Origin: G020350405 sp964513655
GTDB taxonomy: Bacteria > Planctomycetota > Phycisphaerae > Sedimentisphaerales > Anaerobacaceae
DNA length: 64,000 nt
Direction: 5' to 3'
NCBI GenBank assembly: GCA_964513655.1
Contig: CAZENQ010000007.1
Coordinates: forward strand, 1 to 64,000
The notes beneath the pieces are model-generated. The model worked only from the letters and a program-made list of their open reading frames with translations, made no database searches and had not been told where the DNA came from. Both the position numbers and the translations under genes were made by a program. Numbering within the stretch: position 1 is the first letter of the stretch; each line of letters starts with the position of its first letter. Of the stretch, positions 25,292 to 33,237 are shown piece after piece.

Positions 25292-25837
25292 CTAAGAATG
25301 CAATGTCAAGCCTATCCACCTTATCAGTCCCCCGTAAACAGCGGCGCCCGTGATAATAAAAGCAGGATGTATCTTTGTCAGAACAAACAATGCAAACGAA
25401 GCTACAATAACGAATAAATATTTCAACTGCAAAACGCCGCTTTTGTCTACCAACTGTACCGCTACGGCAATTATCATCGCAAAGACAGCATATTGAACCG
25501 CCTCCAAGCCGGCTTTTACAAAGGGGACGTCTTTGTACTTTGAGTAAACCAACGAGGCAAGCGCTATAAACAATACCGCCGGCAGCAAATTCGCAATGTT
25601 GGCTACTACCGCGCCGGGCACTCCGGCAACCTTATAGCCGGTATAGGTCGCGAATTTAATCGATATAGCACCAGGGCAAACTTTAACAATACCAAGAACT
25701 TCTAAAAACTCGGGCTTGTCAAGCCAGTGATGGCCTTGTACAACCTCCCTCTCAATCAGAGGCAAAAAGGAGTATGCACCACCAAACGCGAACAAACCGA
25801 TCCTTAAAAACGCAATGAAAAGTTCAAGCAAAACCAT
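25292..25837 (-). CDS. chromate transporter (CHR) family protein, single half-size unit
   Basis: About 181 residues, one CHR domain with the signature FLRIGLFAFGGAYSFLPLIEREVV and GIVKVCPGAISIKFATYTGYKVAG, and about six membrane spans. Short CHR proteins usually occur as adjacent pairs; here only one is present in the window. It is the last gene of the molybdenum-cofactor operon, so transport of an oxyanion is plausible, but chromate, molybdate or another ion cannot be distinguished. I chose the ATG at 25837 (MVLLELFIAF), with GGGAG upstream, over 25870, which would overlap the mog gene. Confidence 0.8.
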   Translation of the reverse strand: MVLLELFIAFLRIGLFAFGGAYSFLPLIEREVVQGHHWLDKPEFLEVLGIVKVCPGAISIKFATYTGYKVAGVPGAVVANIANLLPAVLFIALASLVYSKYKDVPFVKAGLEAVQYAVFAMIIAVAVQLVDKSGVLQLKYLFVIVASFALFVLTKIHPAFIITGAAVYGGLIRWIGLTLHS

Positions 25838-25853
25838 TCTATAACTCCCGTTA

Positions 25854-26330
25854 TCAATGCCCGCCGCCAAGCATCATATCCACAGCATGCGGCAGGACGT
25901 CCAAAATTATCTCCAACGATCCTTTCGCGCCTTTCGAACTGCCCGGCAAATTGATAATGAGCGTTTTGTTGCGAATACCTGCCATACCTCGCGAAAGAAC
26001 AGCATGTTTAGTTTTCTTAAGACCTTCAGCCCTCATCATTTCGCTCAGGCCCGGAACCATTCTCTCACATACCGAACTGGTAGCCTCCGGCGTAATATCA
26101 CGAGGCCCAAGTCCCGTCCCGCCAGTGGTTAGAACAATGTCAACTGTGGCCTTATCAGAAAGAGACCTTAGCTCATTGGCGATTGCCTTTTGATCGTCCG
26201 CTACGACTCTCCTCTCGCATATCTCAAATCCGGCTGCGGTCAACATGTCTTCGATAGTTTGGCCGCTTACATCCTCTCTCTTGCCCGCCGCACAACTGTC
26301 GCTGACCGTCAATATAGCTGCCTTAATCAT
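25854..26330 (-). CDS. mog: molybdenum cofactor adenylyltransferase family protein (MogA/MoaB type)
   Basis: 158 residues. Members adenylate molybdopterin, or support that step, during molybdenum cofactor synthesis in the cytoplasm. Diagnostic motifs are LTVSDSCAAGKREDVSG at the N terminus, TTGGTGLGPRDITPEAT and LPGSSKGAKGSLE. The length suits the family. It overlaps the MOSC gene upstream by 8 bases and precedes the CHR transporter. MogA and MoaB cannot be separated by sequence alone, so the symbol is provisional. Confidence 0.9.
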   Translation of the reverse strand: MIKAAILTVSDSCAAGKREDVSGQTIEDMLTAAGFEICERRVVADDQKAIANELRSLSDKATVDIVLTTGGTGLGPRDITPEATSSVCERMVPGLSEMMRAEGLKKTKHAVLSRGMAGIRNKTLIINLPGSSKGAKGSLEIILDVLPHAVDMMLGGGH

Positions 26331-26778
26331 TATCAGTAACCACCTCTATAACGTCCCCGACCTTTACCGAACCGTCCTTGGTTACTCTTGCAAAGACACC
26401 TTCCCGCGGCATAATGCAATCACCAACCTGCTCAAAAATCTCACACCGGCTGTGACATTCTTTGCCGAACTGTGAAATCTGCAACTCCGCACCTTTACCA
26501 AGTCTAAGCTTACTGCCGACCGATAACTTTAACAGGTCAATACCTTCCGTCGTGATATTCTCAGCAAAATCACCAGGCGAGACCTTCGCTCCCTTTGCAA
26601 GCATCTGGTCTATGGATTCGCTGGCCAGCAAACTCACCTGTCTCTCCCAATTACCCGCGTGAGCATCTCCGACAATGCCAAAGTCAGTTCGCAGTTGGGC
26701 CTCGGGTACATTGACTTTCCGCGTACCCTTTTCTTTGGAAACGGATATCGCTTTAATCCTGCCTCTTATAGTCGCCAC
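26323..26778 (-). CDS. MOSC domain protein
   Basis: About 151 residues, a stand-alone MOSC domain of the kind that binds or hands on molybdenum cofactor. Signature segments are GIVGDAHAGNWERQVSLL, PGDFAENITTEGIDL and FGKECHSRCEIFEQVGDC, with the conserved Cys in the last. I prefer the GTG at 26778 because GGTGGA lies 4 bases upstream; a TTG at 26799 would add 7 residues. It overlaps the end of moaC by 26 bases and the start of mog by 8, showing tight coupling. Confidence 0.87.
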   Translation of the reverse strand: MATIRGRIKAISVSKEKGTRKVNVPEAQLRTDFGIVGDAHAGNWERQVSLLASESIDQMLAKGAKVSPGDFAENITTEGIDLLKLSVGSKLRLGKGAELQISQFGKECHSRCEIFEQVGDCIMPREGVFARVTKDGSVKVGDVIEVVTDND

Positions 26779-27205
26779 TTTTTCCACCGGTTTTCTCAAT
26801 CAGCCCTACCTGGGTTATAGTCATTGCCCTCGTTGTATATTTTAGCATATCATAAATTGTAAGACAGGCCGTAGTCACCCCGCAAAGGGCCTCCATCTCT
26901 ACACCGGTCTTGCCTGAGGACCTGACCGTTACCTCTACATGGACCGATTTATCCTGCTCATTAAGGGTAAAATCAACATTGACGGCCTCAATCAAAATCG
27001 GATGGCACATCGGAATCATCGCCGGTGTTGATTTTACCGCCTGTATAGCAGCCACTTTTGCCGTCGCAAGCACATCGCCCTTGATACAGCTGCCCTGCTT
27101 GACAACTTCAAAGGCTTCAGCACCAAGAACAATACACCCGGATGCCCTTGCGGTCCTGACTGTGACATCCTTGCCGCTTACATCTATCATGCCACCATCT
27201 GCCAA
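26753..27205 (-). CDS. moaC: cyclic pyranopterin monophosphate synthase MoaC
   Basis: 150 residues. With MoaA it converts GTP to cyclic pyranopterin monophosphate, the first stage of molybdenum cofactor synthesis. Motifs are MIDVSGKDVTVRTARASG, IPMCHPILIEAV and SGKTGVEMEALCGVTTACLTIYDM. Family length is normal. The start is TTG at 27205 with GGAGGT 8 bases upstream; that SD overlaps the moaA stop. An in-frame ATG at 27190 is possible. It lies 5 bases after moaA. Confidence 0.95.
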   Translation of the reverse strand: MADGGMIDVSGKDVTVRTARASGCIVLGAEAFEVVKQGSCIKGDVLATAKVAAIQAVKSTPAMIPMCHPILIEAVNVDFTLNEQDKSVHVEVTVRSSGKTGVEMEALCGVTTACLTIYDMLKYTTRAMTITQVGLIEKTGGKSGDYKRQD

Positions 27206-27210
27206 AGTTG

Positions 27211-28164
27211 TTAACCTCCGACATTGCGCATAGAGAATTCCTCTGTAAAGGAATTTAATTTTGTGTACCCGCGTTTTTCCGCGATTATCTTTTTCAGCAA
27301 TGCCAGTATCTGCCCATCGTCGGCACCGCTTCTGATAAGTTCCTTCAAGTCATAGCTGTGCACGGCATACAGACACGGCCTGACCTTACCATCACTCGTC
27401 AGCCGCAGCCGATTGCACGACCGACAAAATACCTTCGTTCTGCCGCTTATAAAACCAACGCTCCCTGCCGCATCCTTTATCTTGAAATATACCGCAGGCC
27501 CGTTGCTACTAGGTACGACCGCAGCAGCCAGCCGACCAAATCTATCCTCAATACTTTTGCGCACTTGGCTGTTTGGCACAAAGGAGCTCTCCGGTGGCGT
27601 ATCTTTGTTTGTCGGGCAGTACTCTATAAACCTGATCCCTACCGGCATCTCCACACTCAATTTCGCCAACGCAAAAATATCTGATTCATTTATCCCCTTT
27701 AAGATAATCGTGTTAATCCTGACCGGTACCAAACCCACTTCTATCGCCTTGCGAATACCGGCCATTACGTTCCCCAGGACATCAAATCCGGTAATTCGTT
27801 TATAGCTATCTCTCTGTACCGAATCCAAGCTCACGTTGACTCGCATCAGGCCGGCAGCCTTCAGCTGTTCAGCCATCTGCTCAAGCAAAACACCGTTGGT
27901 TGTAAGTGCCAAATCTTCAATGTTGGAAACTACAGCCAGTTCCCTTACAAGCTCTATTACATTCCTCCTTATCAGCGGTTCGCCGCCCGTAAGCCGAACT
28001 TTACTTATGCCGCATTCTGCAAACAGTCTTACAATACGCTGGATTTCTTCGAACCGCAGTATCTCCCTGCGGTTTATGTACTCGCAATCATCTAAGCAAT
28101 GGCAATAAATGCACCGCAGATTGCACCTGTCGGTGACCGAAACTCTAAGATAGTCAATCTTCAT
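27211..28164 (-). CDS. moaA: GTP 3',8-cyclase MoaA (radical SAM)
   Basis: 317 residues. It catalyses the radical-SAM rearrangement of GTP that begins molybdenum cofactor synthesis. The N-terminal cluster Cys14, Cys18 and Cys21 (TDRCNLRCIYC) binds the SAM iron-sulfur cluster. The C-terminal cluster is at FCRSCNRLRLTSDGKVRPC. GGEPLIRR and SLDSVQRDSYKRITG are also recognisable. The product is slightly shorter than E. coli MoaA and lacks the usual C-terminal GG extension context, though it ends MRNVGG, a tail MoaA activity needs. It follows moeA after 37 bases. Confidence 0.96.
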   Translation of the reverse strand: MKIDYLRVSVTDRCNLRCIYCHCLDDCEYINRREILRFEEIQRIVRLFAECGISKVRLTGGEPLIRRNVIELVRELAVVSNIEDLALTTNGVLLEQMAEQLKAAGLMRVNVSLDSVQRDSYKRITGFDVLGNVMAGIRKAIEVGLVPVRINTIILKGINESDIFALAKLSVEMPVGIRFIEYCPTNKDTPPESSFVPNSQVRKSIEDRFGRLAAAVVPSSNGPAVYFKIKDAAGSVGFISGRTKVFCRSCNRLRLTSDGKVRPCLYAVHSYDLKELIRSGADDGQILALLKKIIAEKRGYTKLNSFTEEFSMRNVGG

Positions 28165-28201
28165 CGTCGCTCAATAAGTAAAAACTCTTTCGTTTTTTTT
28201 A

Positions 28202-29377
28202 TCAAATCCGCCTGACCGTTACCACTGCTCCCTCTTTTACTTCGCCAATGCCCTTCGCAATACAGACCAAGCCATCCGCACCGCACAACGCGTTGAAATG
28301 CGCCGAGCCGTGATATTCGACAGGCTCAACAGTACATTCATTGGTAATCCTGACCGGGACCCACGATGGCCTTCCCGGCTTTCTTCTCGAAACGCACCTT
28401 GCCAGCTGCGCCTTTATCTCAAGAGGTTTATAGTCATGGCCCATTAGTTTATATAGAAATGGCTTGACCAAAAGCTCGCATATCACAAAACCCGAAACAG
28501 GATGGCCGGGCACACCAAAACAAAACACGCTCGCAGAGCACCCAAAGACCGCAGGCTTTCCCGGCTTGATTAGAATTTTCTCGAACATAAGCTCAATGCC
28601 GTTTTCTTTCAGAATCCCCGGAACAAAGTCGAAATCGCCAACCGAGACCCCTCCCGAAATAAGGACAACGTCATTTTCCCCTATCGCCGCCTTAACAGCC
28701 GCATCAATGGCCTCTCTCGTGTCCCTGACAATACCGTAATTTTTTGTAATCGCCCCGACGGCATCGACCTGAGCCGCAAGCTGGTAACTGTTGCTGTCCC
28801 TTACCTGCGGCAGGGATGGCCTTTCTGATGGTTCGACCAGCTCGTCGCCCGTGGCCATGATTCCAACCCGCGGCCTGACAGCTACACAGGCATTCACGCA
28901 CCCAACCGCAGTCAAAGTTGCAAAGTGCTGAGGCCTGATAACTGTACCTTTCCTGAGGACTACCTGGCCTGCCTTTATGTCTTCAGCTTGCAAACATATA
29001 TTGCTCTCGGTCTCCTTGCCGGTAAACCGAACCGTGTTATCAGTCGGATTTTCCGTAAACTCAATCATTACGACACAATCAGCACCTTCCGGGACCTGGG
29101 CACCGGTCATAATCTTGGCGCATTGGTTCGGCCCGATTGTCCTTTTAGGAGACACCCCCGCCGGAATCATCTCGATTACCGTAAGTTCGTTAGCAAGGTC
29201 CTCCCTCCTGCAGGCGTAGCCATCCATCGCCGACTTGTTAAAAGGCGGCATATCGATATCCGACTTGACATCCTCGGCCAAAACTCTACCTGCCGCGCTG
29301 GCGATATCAACACGCTCGGTACCGAGCAGCCGGGCTGAGTCCAAAACAATCTCGAGGGCTTTCTCAAACGGTATCAT
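28202..29377 (-). CDS. moeA: molybdopterin molybdenumtransferase MoeA
   Basis: 391 residues. It inserts molybdate into adenylated molybdopterin. Motifs are MPPFNKSAMDGYA, GAQVPEGADCVVMIE, ISGGVSVGDFDFVP and FGVPGHPVSGFVICE. The start chosen is ATG at 29377 (MIPFEKALEIV); a TTG at 29395 would extend into the mobA-like gene. It overlaps the end of that gene by 14 bases, which is consistent with operon coupling. Confidence 0.95.
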   Translation of the reverse strand: MIPFEKALEIVLDSARLLGTERVDIASAAGRVLAEDVKSDIDMPPFNKSAMDGYACRREDLANELTVIEMIPAGVSPKRTIGPNQCAKIMTGAQVPEGADCVVMIEFTENPTDNTVRFTGKETESNICLQAEDIKAGQVVLRKGTVIRPQHFATLTAVGCVNACVAVRPRVGIMATGDELVEPSERPSLPQVRDSNSYQLAAQVDAVGAITKNYGIVRDTREAIDAAVKAAIGENDVVLISGGVSVGDFDFVPGILKENGIELMFEKILIKPGKPAVFGCSASVFCFGVPGHPVSGFVICELLVKPFLYKLMGHDYKPLEIKAQLARCVSRRKPGRPSWVPVRITNECTVEPVEYHGSAHFNALCGADGLVCIAKGIGEVKEGAVVTVRRI

Positions 29378-30500
29378 CGTCTCTCTTACCAACAAATTCC
29401 TCGTAATCCCCCGTCGTGTTGAGGTTTTTTATCACCTCGTTGTCCCCCAAGTCAACATATTTAATCTTGCAGCCGCTTAATGCATCCATTATACGATAAT
29501 TCCCTGATAGCAAACCAGCCGCAATACCGGCAACGACACCTTTCTTATACACAGCAAAAAGAGGCTCATACCTAGACGGCCCGCGCCTTGGCACCACAGC
29601 ATCAAACTCACGGCCATCCCTTAGCATCGCCCTGACAAGGGCCATATCAACCTCCGGCATGTCGCAGGCTACCACAAAGTTCAATTCGCTCGCCGACGCC
29701 TTTAATGCCGATGCAATACCCCCAAGCGGCCCCCTACCCTCAACTTCATCCGGAATAACCTCCACACCAAGAAAGCTGTACTTGGATTTGTCGTCCGCAC
29801 TTATAAGGATTTGGTCAAAGTAGGGACGAATCTGACCTATGATATGTTCTATCATCGGCTGCCCCCCAACTGGCAGCATGCTCTTGTCCTGTCCCATCCG
29901 AACACTGTTACCGCCGGCCACTATTATAGCAGTCGCCTTGAGCTTGCAGGACCATCTGCCGTCGGCAAGCTCAACCTCATCGGTGCCAATATCAAATTCA
30001 CTTCCATCGAAACGCACAATCCTGTCTGCGTACCGAACAACATCTTTAGCAGAAGCCTTATAGTTTTCCTCGCCGCGGCGCTCAACCATAAAAAATAGTC
30101 CCGGCTCAACAACTCGCCGAAGACTGTTCGTCTCACAGACTGATACCGCACCGACACCTGTAATATCCAAAAGCGCCGCTATACCCTCCTCAAGATGCGC
30201 CTTCAAGGCCCGCAGCCAGAAGACCCGGCCGGCACCCGATGCCAGCATCCTGCACGTGTCCTTATCACCGTTGGCATCGGTTTCCTCGACAATCTCATAT
30301 GCACCCTGAAGCGATGAACAAACACCGCATTCTGATTCACCGCGAGGACAGCCGCTCTCAGCATCCTCTACCGTCGTCACTTTTATCCCAATGATGCTGC
30401 ACCGCGAACTGAACCTCTCGATTAACGAGCACGCAAGTTTGGTCCTTCCAGCGCCCCGGGCCATAGCGCCAACCATCAACATACCTGGAACTTGAATCAT
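29364..30500 (-). CDS. MobB-like/MobA fusion, molybdenum cofactor guanylyltransferase
   Basis: About 378 residues. The C-terminal half (about 190 on) is MobA-like, with AIIVAGGNSVRMGQDKSMLPV and VACDMPEVD, so it should attach GMP to molybdopterin. The N-terminal half has a P-loop-like start (VGAMARGAGRTKLA) with Arg in place of the usual Lys, and a Cys cluster (CPRGESECGVC). This suggests a diverged MobB-type GTP-binding domain, possibly with metal binding. I place the start at ATG 30500 (MIQVPGMLMVG); GTG at 30509 is also open. It follows the 62-residue gene by 16 bases. Confidence 0.82.
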   Translation of the reverse strand: MIQVPGMLMVGAMARGAGRTKLACSLIERFSSRCSIIGIKVTTVEDAESGCPRGESECGVCSSLQGAYEIVEETDANGDKDTCRMLASGAGRVFWLRALKAHLEEGIAALLDITGVGAVSVCETNSLRRVVEPGLFFMVERRGEENYKASAKDVVRYADRIVRFDGSEFDIGTDEVELADGRWSCKLKATAIIVAGGNSVRMGQDKSMLPVGGQPMIEHIIGQIRPYFDQILISADDKSKYSFLGVEVIPDEVEGRGPLGGIASALKASASELNFVVACDMPEVDMALVRAMLRDGREFDAVVPRRGPSRYEPLFAVYKKGVVAGIAAGLLSGNYRIMDALSGCKIKYVDLGDNEVIKNLNTTGDYEEFVGKRDDDTV

Positions 30501-30516
30501 CTTCGGCACCGAGCGT

Positions 30517-30705
30517 TTACTGGGCCTTCTCCGAAATCACCAGACTGATTGTCTCAACTTCACCAACGCCGCGTAAGGATTTGGCCATCCCAATAACAGT
30601 CTGAGAAATAATATTCCGAGCAAAACTATTCAGTTCAATCTCCTCGCCGTTGACCTTCAATTGGACCTCGGCCGTCGACTCCTGATTCGGTTCACATACC
30701 GTCAG
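30517..30705 (-). CDS. conserved-looking 62-residue protein heading the molybdenum-cofactor operon, CTG start
   Basis: The frame runs from 30705 to a TAA at 30517 and reads LTVCEPNQESTAEV..., then QLKVNGEEIELNSFARNI..., then ISQTVIGMAKSLRGVG... and ends ISLVISEKAQ. It has a regular beta-alpha-beta pattern typical of a folded small protein. The only start codon placed after a strong SD is CTG (30705-30703), with GAGGAG (30716-30711) 5 bases upstream. A stop lies 3 codons further 5', and the nearest ATG is internal. Either CTG initiates, or an ATG was lost by mutation or error. I recall similar short proteins in anaerobes but cannot name a family. Confidence 0.6.
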   Translation of the reverse strand: MTVCEPNQESTAEVQLKVNGEEIELNSFARNIISQTVIGMAKSLRGVGEVETISLVISEKAQ

Positions 30706-30716
30706 CCTTACTCCTC

Positions 30717-31188
30717 AATCAGCTTCCCTAAAGCCTTATGCACAACGTATAAACCTATTCTACAGAAAATAACGCCTTATACCATTACTTTATTGCATCC
30801 CCACTCATCTTGCCCTTGAATCACCCTTCTCGCCACGCCAGCTGCCAAAAACAAAAAAAATATCTATACCGTACTTCGCTCGCCCTTCGATTATCCATAG
30901 CCTACAGGACCTGATACGTTAGCGCAGAGGTATTCACCACAATGCAAAACTCTCCAAAGGGCAGAAATAAATCAGATATGGAAGGTTCGTTTGCGAAGGA
31001 CTTTTTCGGCCTGAAGATAGTCAGAATCGGCCTCGGATTGTGACAGCCGTGCAAAGCCGCTTATTAACGATATTTTTGCACATCTTCTGCCTATCAGTGC
31101 TAAAATTACACAGTTTGCACTTAATTTTCTTGCAAAGTCGGCTTTTTTTGCTATTTCTTAGCATTGATTTGACTGCTTAAAGTGGCAT
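30717..31188. other. intergenic stretch without a supported gene
   Basis: About 470 bases between the divergent molybdenum-cofactor operon and tRNA-Phe. I looked for a molybdenum-cofactor riboswitch on the minus strand and saw no convincing match. A 33-codon ATG frame at 30942 has no SD. The region should hold both promoters, but none is clear. Confidence 0.4.
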
Positions 31189-31261
<73 letters not shown>

Positions 31262-31425
31262 TTCGGCAAGTTACGCCTTCTCAAGTACTTACGCCTTACA
31301 GTTTTGACCTGCCATCGAATCCCGGACCCTCGCAAAGCAGATTACCCGGTTAAAGCCGAAAAACAGGCAAATTGCCAAAAATTTGAAAAAATCGTAAAAA
31401 TTGCAGATTTTTTCTTAGAAAGTGC

Positions 31426-31453
31426 TTGCAAAAGCCTTTTAGGGGGTTATAAT
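31426..31453 (+). promoter_or_regulatory. strong promoter candidate for an orphan RNA
   Basis: TTGCAA (31426-31431) and a perfect TATAAT (31448-31453) are 16 bases apart, about 165 bases after tRNA-Phe. The predicted start is near 31460. Confidence 0.6.
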
Positions 31454-31459
31454 GATAGG

Positions 31460-31597
31460 TGAACATATATAAGTTCTTTTCTTCTATAACATCTTGGTTT
31501 GTGAGGTGGTGTAGATTTTTATAAGTTTGAACTATATCCACTAAATGACAAGCTGCCTCACAAGGGCTGAAGCCTTTAGGTTTCAGCCCTTTTCTTT
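31460..31597 (+). ncRNA. candidate structured small RNA of about 138 nt
   Basis: No credible ORF lies between the promoter and the terminator. An 8-bp stem TTGTGAGG (31499-31506) with CCTCACAA (31556-31563) closes a 49-base loop, inside which GGTGTAG and CTATATCC can pair imperfectly. A weaker 5' hairpin is formed by TATATAAG and CTTCTATA. The last bases of the long stem run into the terminator hairpin, so the two may compete. I do not recognise a known RNA family: it lacks tmRNA, SRP and RNase P motifs, and 6S RNA is not excluded. Confidence 0.5.
31562..31597 (+). terminator. intrinsic terminator of the orphan RNA
   Basis: AAGGGCTGAAGCC and GGTTTCAGCCCTT form a 13-bp stem with one mismatch and a 4-base loop, followed by TTCTTT. 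The T-tail is interrupted by one C. Confidence 0.75.
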
Positions 31598-31753
31598 GCG
31601 CCCTACGCAAGCCAAACCTGTCCTTCGACCTACGTGGCGAGGTCCCAAATCGCGGGCAGGCTGTCACTGCATGCGATTATGGAAACTGCGGAATGAATAC
31701 CTGGGTCTGCAGTCCGCCACGAGAGTCTATCGTCTCGCGGCGGAAAAGACCCC

Positions 31754-31951
31754 TTAATTATGCGGCCTTGCATTTATCAGAGCAGCCAAAAGAACATGCC
31801 TTAATCTGTCAACGCTGAGGCTGTTGAGGTAATCTTCGGTGAAATCAAACCTGAATCGCCCTTTGAAATTTCTGATGCGTCTTGTAAGCTCCCCCCTGCC
31901 TAAACAAGCGACCGAAGTTGCCGTCTGTTCCAAATCTTCCTTCGAAGCCAT
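31754..31951 (-). CDS. small conserved-looking protein, function unknown
   Basis: 65 residues beginning MASKEDLEQTATSVACLG and ending with a helix-rich block (DFTEDYLNSLSVDRLRHVLL). I recall the 'DYLxxLSxDRLRHxLLAA' pattern from small planctomycete proteins but know no function. I chose the ATG at 31951, with AAAGGG upstream, over 31975. It faces away from queA and toward the orphan RNA. The sequence upstream, 31952-32126, has no clear feature. Confidence 0.55.
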   Translation of the reverse strand: MASKEDLEQTATSVACLGRGELTRRIRNFKGRFRFDFTEDYLNSLSVDRLRHVLLAALINARPHN

Positions 31952-32126
31952 CTTTCTGCCCTTTTGAATGACCACTGCACCAAATAGGGTGTGCGCCAGT
32001 AGTATCGACTACGATGTTGGAGCACTTTGGCGCAAAATTCTACAAAGCGGCTCAAGTATCCAAATCAGTTTGTTATCGAACTAAATTTTTTTTGTCATTT
32101 GGCTAATGGTCTGATAACTTTGGACT

Positions 32127-33176
32127 ATGAAAACAGAACAGCTAAACTACTATCTGCCACCCGAGTTGATTGCCCAGCAGCCGCCTGCCGCTCGAAGCGA
32201 TTCAAGACTGCTGGTCCTCAATCGCCCCGGCGGTGAACTTATCGACAGCCGGTTCAGCAAAATTGGCGACTTCTTGCTGCCCGAGGACTGTCTTGTGCTA
32301 AACGATACAAAAGTCTTGCCGGCCCGTTTCTTCGGCCAGCGAAGCAACAAAGGCAAGCTCGAAGGCCTGTTCCTGGCTGAGGACAAGCCCGGTATATGGC
32401 GGGTAATGCTAAAAGGAGCACGCAAACTAACATCAGGCCAGACTATTTACCTAAAAGATAAATCACAGAAGGACCTCTGCAGTGCGGAAATCCTCGACAA
32501 ATCCACCCAGGGCGTATGCAGGCTCAAAATATCAGCAAAGGAAGATACCCAGACTATCCTTGACAAAATAGGCTATCCCCCCCTACCGCCATATATCAAA
32601 AGAGGCACGGATCTTCGCCAGGCACAAATAGATAAGAAGCGGTATCAAACGGTTTATGCCTGCCATACCGGCGCCATCGCCGCGCCCACGGCCGGACTGC
32701 ACTTTACTGATGAACTAATCGAGCACCTAAAGAACAGGCAGGTACGCTTTGCATACATAACACTGCACATAGGAACAGGCACATTTAAGCCCATAACCAC
32801 AGAGAACGTCGAGGAGCACAAAATACACAGCGAACGATTCAGTATCGATGAAGCAAATTCACAGATAATAAACGCGGCGAAAGAGAAAGGCCGGCGAATA
32901 ATAGCCGTCGGCACTACTTCGGCGCGGACTCTCGAGACAGTGGCCGTCAACTCACGCATAGAAGCCGCCCGCGGCACCACTGACCTTTTTATCAAGCCCG
33001 GCTATAACTTCAAAATGCTCGACGCTATGATAACCAACTTCCATCTGCCGCGGTCAACACTGCTGGCATTAGTCGCTGCATTTGCCGGGTTGGAGAATAT
33101 CATGCTAGCGTACCAACACGCTATCGACAAACGATACCGCTTCTACTCTTACGGCGACGCAATGCTTATAATCTAA
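32127..33176 (+). CDS. queA: S-adenosylmethionine:tRNA ribosyltransferase-isomerase QueA
   Basis: 349 residues. It transfers and isomerises the ribosyl of SAM onto 7-aminomethyl-7-deazaguanine in tRNA during queuosine synthesis. Recognisable parts are YYLPPELIAQQPP at the N terminus, CLVLNDTKVLPARFFG, AAPTAGLHFTDEL, LHIGTGTFKPI and the C-terminal MLDAMITNFHLPRSTLL. Length is normal. No SD is obvious before the ATG, so the mRNA may be poorly led or leaderless. Other queuosine genes are not in the window. Confidence 0.96.
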   Translation: MKTEQLNYYLPPELIAQQPPAARSDSRLLVLNRPGGELIDSRFSKIGDFLLPEDCLVLNDTKVLPARFFGQRSNKGKLEGLFLAEDKPGIWRVMLKGARKLTSGQTIYLKDKSQKDLCSAEILDKSTQGVCRLKISAKEDTQTILDKIGYPPLPPYIKRGTDLRQAQIDKKRYQTVYACHTGAIAAPTAGLHFTDELIEHLKNRQVRFAYITLHIGTGTFKPITTENVEEHKIHSERFSIDEANSQIINAAKEKGRRIIAVGTTSARTLETVAVNSRIEAARGTTDLFIKPGYNFKMLDAMITNFHLPRSTLLALVAAFAGLENIMLAYQHAIDKRYRFYSYGDAMLII

Positions 33177-33237
33177 GATAGTCAGGAGAAACAATCGGCA
33201 GCTACAATTGAATTGAATATATACCAAGGAGTTACCA

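Noticed and set aside
30706..30900. Molybdenum-cofactor riboswitch upstream of the molybdenum-cofactor operon
   Set aside because: No recognisable Moco motif stems were found on the minus strand; the leader looks unstructured.
30942..31043. 33-codon ATG frame in the intergenic region
   Set aside because: No SD, no promoter, and its length is expected by chance.
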